Shown here in pieces: positions 59,329 through 64,000 of a stretch of DNA of 64,000 nt. Both the position numbers and the translations under genes were made by a program. How positions within the stretch are numbered: position 1 is the first letter of the stretch; every line of letters begins with the position of its first letter. The stretch lies in assembly GCA_028689675.1 (NCBI GenBank), contig JAQVCS010000003.1, positions 104,847 to 168,846 of the forward strand, read 5' to 3'. The notes beneath the pieces were generated by a model. That model was given only the letters and a program-made list of their open reading frames with translations. It was not told the origin of the DNA and did no database searches. The stretch is from Desulfovibrionaceae bacterium (GTDB taxonomy: Bacteria > Desulfobacterota > Desulfovibrionia > Desulfovibrionales > Desulfovibrionaceae).

Positions 59329-60333
59329 TTATTTGCCTAAATGCAGCAAACCCATTTTTTCGCGCACTTCTTCTAGCGTGTTTGCGGCAAAAGTGCGGGC
59401 ACGCTGCGAGCCTGCCATAAGCACATCCATAACCATGGTGGGGTGCTGCTCAAGCAGGGCGCGGCGCTGCTGCAAGGGCTCAAGGAAGGCTTCCAGATTT
59501 TTCAAGAAAATCTTTTTGCAGTCTACACAGCCCAAGGTAGCATTTCTACAGCCTTCGCAAATTTCTTTTTGCTCTTGCTCGGAAGAAAGCAGCACATGAT
59601 AGGGGTACAAATTGCACACATCGGGGTTGCCCGGGTCTGCTTTGCGCAGGCGCGAGGGGTCGGTAAACATGCCGCGCACCTTGGGCGTAATGTCGGCCAT
59701 GGTATCGCGCAGGAAAATGCCATTATTATAACTTTTTGACATTTTGCGCCCGTCCAGCCCCGGGCATTTAGCAGCGGGGGTCAGCATGGCCTCGGGCTCG
59801 GGAAAGGTTGCGCCATACAGGCCATTAAAGCGGCGGCAAATTTCACGGGTCAGCTCGATGTGCGGCAGCTGGTCTTGCCCCACGGGCACGCCCTGCGGCT
59901 TGTACATGAGAATATCGGCCGCCATCAGCACAGGATAGCACAAAAAGCCTGCATTGCTTAAATCTTTATCTGTAATATTAAGCTGTTGCTCTTTATAGGT
60001 GGGGTTGCGCTCCAGCCACGAAACAGGCACAGCCATAGAAAGCAGCAAAGAAAGCTCGGCATGCTCTTTAACGGCAGATTGCAGAAAAATAGTGCATTTT
60101 TCAGGGTCAAGGCCAGCGGCAAGCCAGTCTTTGACCATTTCAAGCGAATTGTCACGCAGGCGGGAGGGATCGGCAAAATCGGTGGTCAGGGCGTGCCAGT
60201 CAGCAACGAAATAATAGGCTTCTCGTTCTTCTTGAATAGCCACATAATTTTTTAAGACGCCAAAATAATGCCCAAGGTGCAGCGGCCCTGTGGGGCGCAT
60301 GCCAGAAGATGTACGCAGACGTTCAATAGCCAT
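59329..60333 (-). CDS. trpS: Tryptophanyl-tRNA synthetase
   Basis: A 334-aa class I aminoacyl-tRNA synthetase. The HIGH-type motif is PLHLGHYFG (His19, His22), and KMSKS is at residues ~197-201 in GRKMSKSYNNGI. Four cysteines in CEGCRNATLGCVDCKK near 255-270 resemble the zinc/Fe-S-binding insert seen in some bacterial TrpRS. GAGGGA precedes the ATG. It starts ten bases after the M50 protease gene, so the two share a transcript. Confidence 0.96.
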   Translation of the reverse strand: MAIERLRTSSGMRPTGPLHLGHYFGVLKNYVAIQEEREAYYFVADWHALTTDFADPSRLRDNSLEMVKDWLAAGLDPEKCTIFLQSAVKEHAELSLLLSMAVPVSWLERNPTYKEQQLNITDKDLSNAGFLCYPVLMAADILMYKPQGVPVGQDQLPHIELTREICRRFNGLYGATFPEPEAMLTPAAKCPGLDGRKMSKSYNNGIFLRDTMADITPKVRGMFTDPSRLRKADPGNPDVCNLYPYHVLLSSEQEQKEICEGCRNATLGCVDCKKIFLKNLEAFLEPLQQRRALLEQHPTMVMDVLMAGSQRARTFAANTLEEVREKMGLLHLGK

Positions 60334-60343
60334 GATTCCCTCG

Positions 60344-61012
60344 TTACAGTCCCAATAGTGTCAATGTCAGCTCCGCAGAAGTGCGCACCAAGGGGCTTAA
60401 CACAAAGCCCAGCACTCCAGTAAAGAGCAATGCCAATAAAATAATAAAGCCATAGCGTTCCAGCTGCATATAGCGAAATGCCAAATGCGCGGGCAAAAAA
60501 TACGCCAATACTTTGCTGCCGTCCAGCGGGGGCACAGGCAAAAGGTTCAGCCAACCCAGCCCAAAGTTGATAATAACGCCTGTTTGAAGCATAAGCAGCA
60601 TAAAGGCATAGGTGGCATTACCCACAAATTCCTGATAGGGAAAAATAAATAATTGCAGGCGCAGCAGCACAGCAAAGCCTATGGCCAGCAAAAAATTGGT
60701 GCAGGGGCCTGCCAGTGCCACCAGCATCATATCGCGGGCGGGGCGGTAGAAATTGTTGGGGTTTACAGGCACAGGCTTTGCCCAGCCAAAAATAAATGAG
60801 CCGCTCAAGCTGGTGAGCACAAAGCAGAGCAAGCCCATGGGGTCGATATGGGGCAGGGGATTAATGGTTAAGCGCCCCAGCATTTTGGCTGTGCTGTCGC
60901 CGCAGCGGTTGGCCATCCAGCCATGGGCAACTTCATGCAGAATAATACCCAGCAGGGCAGGCACGGCCGCCACAGAAAGGGTGCCTATAACAGTATTAAT
61001 ATCAGAAAACAT
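60344..61012 (-). CDS. Site-2-protease-like M50 membrane metallopeptidase
   Basis: A 222-aa polytopic protease-family protein. The zinc motif HEVAHG (His26, Glu27, His30) lies in TM1 and the second ligand region is GLGWLNLLPVPPLDGSK. It resembles the SpoIVFB/YwhC group without PDZ domains, so it is more compact than RseP. The substrate is unknown. AGGCGG supports the ATG at 61012; upstream codons in frame are not membrane-compatible. It precedes trpS. Confidence 0.92.
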   Translation of the reverse strand: MFSDINTVIGTLSVAAVPALLGIILHEVAHGWMANRCGDSTAKMLGRLTINPLPHIDPMGLLCFVLTSLSGSFIFGWAKPVPVNPNNFYRPARDMMLVALAGPCTNFLLAIGFAVLLRLQLFIFPYQEFVGNATYAFMLLMLQTGVIINFGLGWLNLLPVPPLDGSKVLAYFLPAHLAFRYMQLERYGFIILLALLFTGVLGFVLSPLVRTSAELTLTLLGL

Positions 61013-61178
61013 AGTACCGCCTGATAAAAAGAAGCAAACCGAGAGCAATTTCACGGTGCAATAGCCACATAGAGGCAAGCAACGCTGGCCTGTGCCTATG
61101 CCAAGGCAAGGATGTGCAGGCAGCTATTTACGGAGTAAGGCACCATTTTTAATGCCTCTCTGCCCTAAACGTGCATAC

Positions 61179-61274
61179 TACAGGAATTTTGTTCGCTGGC
61201 AAGGAAGACGAGGCCTGTATGCAGGGAGTGTACTCTTATGGTACTCAACCGAAATACAAGCCGAAGTCTGACGC
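61179..61274 (+). repeat. Dispersed ~95-nt intergenic repeat, copy C
   Basis: This is the best match to copy A: TACAGGAATTTT, GCTGGCAAGGAAGACGAG, GTATGCAG and TTATGGTACTC are shared, and both end in a GAAGTC-GAC block. GAGTGTAC/GTACTC can pair with a 2-nt bulge. It sits between the M50 gene and the 3' end of the ThiS/MoaD-like gene. Confidence 0.7.
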
Positions 61275-61309
61275 CGACAGAGGGCAAAAGAACGCAGTAT
61301 AAACACGCC

Positions 61310-61567
61310 CTAACCCATAGACATAACTTTACGCACCATAAGGCTGTCGTCTGGCCATATCTGGCGGTCTGGGGTGAGCAATTCCTGCCCGCGTGCCACA
61401 ATGGCTGTTTCAAGCGGGCAGCCCAGTGCGGCAAGCAATTGCGCCGCTGTTTTTACGCGCGGCAGGTCAAAATGCGTGTTTTCAGGCAAGAGGTGAATGT
61501 GTATGAGGGCAGGGGGGTAGCTGCCGCCTTCTTTGGCCGTGGGGTGTGTGTTTTGTGTTGTGTTCAT
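61310..61567 (-). CDS. ThiS/MoaD-like ubiquitin-fold sulfur-carrier-type protein
   Basis: An 85-aa protein whose core, IHIHLLPENTHFDLPR, AAQLLAALG, AIVARGQELL and DSLMVRKVMSMG, matches the beta-grasp ThiS/MoaD layout, including ARG-type turn and the C-terminal RKV strand. True carriers end in Gly-Gly, here the end is Ser-Met-Gly. The N-terminal ~20 residues are an extra low-complexity extension, so an internal start is possible. No ThiF/MoeB activating enzyme or moa/thi genes lie nearby. A role in tRNA thiolation or another sulfur relay is possible. Confidence 0.75.
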   Translation of the reverse strand: MNTTQNTHPTAKEGGSYPPALIHIHLLPENTHFDLPRVKTAAQLLAALGCPLETAIVARGQELLTPDRQIWPDDSLMVRKVMSMG

Positions 61568-61669
61568 GGCAGAAGCATACTGTGATGTGTGGTATTAGGC
61601 AAGGGGGAGCTTGCCAGCCACGCCGCCCTGCCGTAAACTAGTGCGCCGCTGTATGCGCTGGAGGATATA

Positions 61670-62935
61670 ATGAACCACTCGATATCTGTTTTGCCCGAAT
61701 TGCTTGCCCCTGCTGGCGGGCGCGAACAATTGGAAGCTGCCATAACCTATGGTGCTGACGCCGTGTATATGGGCGGGCGGGCGCTTTCTTTGCGTGCCCA
61801 GTGCGAAGGCTTTGACAACGAAGCCCTTGCCAGCGCTGTGCTGTATGCCCATGCGGCTGGGGTCAAGGTCTATTATTGCCTGAATGCCCTGCCTTACGAC
61901 AAGCACCTGAATGCCGTATGCGCCCAGCTTGAACGCCTGCCAGCGCTGGGGGTAGATGGCCTTATTGCCGCAGACCCTGGGGTTATTTATTTAGCGCGCC
62001 GCTATTGCCCCGAGGTGGAATTGCACCTTTCCACACAGGCGCATTCGGTCAATGCGGCGGCAGTGTCTTTTTGGCAAGAGCAGGGGGCAAAGCGCATTAA
62101 TGTGGCGCGAGAGCTCAGCCAAGTGGCCATGCGGCGGCTGATACGCGCTTTTCCCGCTATGGAATTTGAAATTTTTGTGCACGGGGCGCAGTGCTTGGCA
62201 CTTTCTGGGCATTGCCTGCTTTCGGCATGGGTGAACAAACGCCCTGCCAATCAGGGCTTGTGCACGCAGCCTTGCCGTTTTCATTACAAAGGGGTGCAGC
62301 TTACCGTGGCAGAAGAGCGCCGCGGGGAAGAGCCCTTTTGGGATGTGCAGCAGGGGGATGATTTCAGCGGCATCTGGGCGCCAACAGATTTATGCCTTGT
62401 GCGCGCCATGCCGTGGCTGGCGCGTTCGGGCGCAGCAGCCCTAAAGCTGGAAGGCCGCACCAAAAGCGGCAGCTATGTGGCGCAAATTGTGGATGTGTAC
62501 CGCACAGCGCTACTGGCGCAGGGGCAAAGGCTGGGGCTTGCACCGCGCCATGGGGCTGCCACCGCTGTGTGCCAGCCCAGCGGGGATGCCTGTGTGGCTG
62601 AGCTGATGCACACAGCAAGCCGCCCTTTGAGTAGCGGTTTCTTTTTCCCGCAGCGCAGAACAGAAAATAAGGTGCCCGAAGCCGCCCGCCCTGTGGTGGC
62701 GCGGCTGGATGCCCCCGCGGGTGAAGGCTGGCAAGTGCAGGTGCGCGGGCTTTGGGATGCCAAGCGCGATGCCGCCTTGCTGTTGCCCGGTATGCGCCGC
62801 CCTGTGCTGCGGGCAGGCAGCTATAGCCTAGAAAATCACCGCGGAGAAAAGGTGGACGTGCTGCATTCAGGCACAAGGGGCACGCTGTACTGGCAGGGGG
62901 AAGGCCTTGCCAGCGGCTTGTATATTCGCGCATAA
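61670..62935 (+). CDS. Peptidase U32-family protein (RNA-hydroxylation/YhbU-like)
   Basis: A 421-aa U32 protein. The N-terminus LPELLAPAGGREQLEAAITYGADAVY is the family signature. A cysteine cluster in VHGAQCLALSGHCLLSAW and LCTQPCRFHYKG supplies four Cys for the likely iron-sulfur cluster, as in TrhP/RlhA/UbiU-UbiV. The C-terminal barrel starts near residue 330. Modern work links the family to prephenate-dependent tRNA/rRNA hydroxylation or ubiquinone hydroxylation rather than proteolysis. GGAGGATATA precedes the ATG. It is a single gene; the RNA or substrate it acts on is not known. Confidence 0.92.
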   Translation: MNHSISVLPELLAPAGGREQLEAAITYGADAVYMGGRALSLRAQCEGFDNEALASAVLYAHAAGVKVYYCLNALPYDKHLNAVCAQLERLPALGVDGLIAADPGVIYLARRYCPEVELHLSTQAHSVNAAAVSFWQEQGAKRINVARELSQVAMRRLIRAFPAMEFEIFVHGAQCLALSGHCLLSAWVNKRPANQGLCTQPCRFHYKGVQLTVAEERRGEEPFWDVQQGDDFSGIWAPTDLCLVRAMPWLARSGAAALKLEGRTKSGSYVAQIVDVYRTALLAQGQRLGLAPRHGAATAVCQPSGDACVAELMHTASRPLSSGFFFPQRRTENKVPEAARPVVARLDAPAGEGWQVQVRGLWDAKRDAALLLPGMRRPVLRAGSYSLENHRGEKVDVLHSGTRGTLYWQGEGLASGLYIRA

Positions 62936-63011
62936 GAGACTGAGCATTGCCAAGAGAGCTCTGCTCTGCAAAAATTTGCCTGCACACCTTGTACACAAGA
63001 GGCTTGGGGCT

Positions 63012-63999
63012 TAGAGCATTTCAACTTTCAAATTGTATATACCCACAAGACTTGAACCAGCCCTGAGCATCGTCAGCCGTGACCATGTTCAAGGCTTTCC
63101 CAACTCCTTCAAAAAGCTCTTCATGGGTTCTGGCCTTTATTCCTCGTAATATCTGTTTCACCTTGCTCCACATCTTTTCAATAGGGTTCAGATCGGGACT
63201 ATACGCTGGTAAAAACAAATATTCAGCTTGCATTTCCTTGATTGCATCATAAGAATTTTGTGATTTGTGGGCAGAAAGATTGTCCATAATAACAATATCT
63301 CCAGGTCGCAAAGAAGGAGCAAGAAACTTTTTTACATATTCATCAAACATTTTTCTGTCTACAGCACCTTCAAAAACAATACATTCTGTCGCTCCACCCA
63401 GACGAATAGAAGATAAAACTGTCACGGTTTCCCAGTGTCCATTAGGTGCTGAATCATGACAACGTTCACCTTGCAGGGCGCGGCCATACAATCGTGTCAT
63501 ATTAGTTTTTACGCCAGATTCATCTAGAAAAATCAGACGATTCTGGTCAACTGTTTTCTGAAATTCTGCCCACTTACTCTGGGCTTGGATTATATCCTCG
63601 CGATCTTGTTCGCTTGCTCGCAGAGTTTTTTTTTACAACAAACCCGAGTTCTTTTAGCAATTTATGAATTGCATTCAAGGAACAGCTTTTTGCAAGGTGT
63701 GCGCGCAGTTCCTTCAAAGTAATATCGGGCTGCCTAGCTTAGTAATTTCAGTTCGTTCAGCTTCAGAAAAAATCGAACTTCGGTGCCCTCTTGAGCGCGC
63801 TTCAAGTCGCTTTTCCTGTTCAAATTCACGAATCCAGCGGCCAACACTGTTCAGGTGATATCCCACAATGTCAGCGATCTGCTGTCGCGAAATGCCAGCG
63901 CCATAAGCTTTGATCGCAATCATGCGTATCTCGGAACTTGCTGTTTTCATGCTCTGATTTTAAACTATTTTTATATAATTTGAAAGTTGAAATGCTCTA
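63012..63999 (-). mobile_element. IS630-family insertion sequence, complete with terminal repeats
   Basis: A 988-bp element bounded by TA at 63012-63013 and TA at 63998-63999, as expected for TA target duplication by IS630/Tc1-mariner elements. The inverted ends both read TAGAGCATTTCAACTTTCAA inward, with about 23 identical bases before the first mismatch. It carries a single transposase locus on the minus strand. The length is typical. Its right edge coincides with the window end, so flanking sequence there is not available. Confidence 0.9.
63021..63950 (-). pseudogene. IS630 transposase, disrupted by two compensating frameshifts
   Basis: The locus reads as one DDE transposase in three pieces. 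The N-terminal HTH part (63950 to ~63735) starts MKTASSEIRMIAIKAYGAGI. The middle (QPDITLKELRAHLAKSCSL) is in the -1 frame. After a run of nine A at 63626-63634 the original frame resumes through FLDESGVKTN (first Asp), IVIMDNLSAHKS (second Asp) and YSPDLNPIEKMW (Glu). All catalytic acids are present. Decay is the simplest reading, but the A9 run could be a programmed slippage site, as some IS630 elements use frameshifting. Confidence 0.75.
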
Positions 64000-64000
64000 G

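Overview
The window looks like a chromosomal segment from a Desulfovibrio-type sulfate reducer (Desulfovibrionaceae). The strongest pointer is a complete dsrC at 35490-35807 with both C-terminal redox cysteines. Supporting signs are a Gram-negative envelope gene set (tolQRAB-pal, RND efflux, PBP1A), RNase J in place of an RNase E-type organisation, and moderately high GC. Genus and species are inference; no 16S gene is present.

Layout. 1-67 is the start of rimO running off the left edge. 247-8419 (+) holds an orphan papain-like protein, metK, aroC, recD2 and hisH-hisF, with a TauE-type permease on the other strand. 8527-11449 (+) holds a 36-aa basic protein, an fmdB-type zinc ribbon and purB-pyrE. 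11733-22252 (-) holds a CNNM/CorC protein, a complete RND efflux operon (adaptor, pump, outer-membrane lipoprotein) and topA with four zinc fingers. 22439-29658 (+) holds small envelope proteins, a PreP-like M16 protease, a DHH phosphoesterase and a META/HslJ lipoprotein, with tRNA-Pro(GGG) on the minus strand. 29803-36713 (-) holds a CDF transporter, a PBP1A-trmI-tetR run, dsrC and a CBS protein. 37096-44304 (+) holds cysE, a 44-aa lipoprotein too short for routine ORF calling, tandem NSS transporters, lepB, comM and a DMT permease. 44362-52352 (-) holds an MFS permease, rnj and the tolQ-tolR-tolA-tolB-pal cluster. 52687-62935 is mixed: an amidohydrolase, SRP RNA with a near-consensus promoter, a large polytopic membrane protein, a Crp/Fnr regulator, mltG-ruvX, an M50 protease-trpS pair, a ThiS/MoaD-like protein and a U32 protein. 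63012-63999 is an IS630-family element that fits entirely in the window.

Most of the window is ordinary core genome. I see no CRISPR array, prophage, restriction-modification, toxin-antitoxin or biosynthetic cluster. What is not explained by ordinary annotation lies mostly between genes. Two ~117-bp non-coding elements have ends resembling the IS630 terminal repeats, so they look like MITEs of that family. A separate ~95-nt sequence occurs three times in intergenic DNA. There is also a translationally coupled micro-lipoprotein ahead of an NSS transporter pair, and there are several strong palindromes in leaders, including one ahead of dsrC.

Functionally the window serves translation and RNA turnover (rimO, trpS, trmI, rnj, SRP RNA), C1, nucleotide and amino-acid metabolism (metK, aroC, hisHF, purB, pyrE, cysE), envelope integrity (tol-pal, PBP1A, mltG, lepB), DNA maintenance (topA, recD2, ruvX, comM) and sulfur redox chemistry (dsrC). 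Start codons were re-chosen from ribosome binding sites and family N-termini where the longest open frame was clearly too long.
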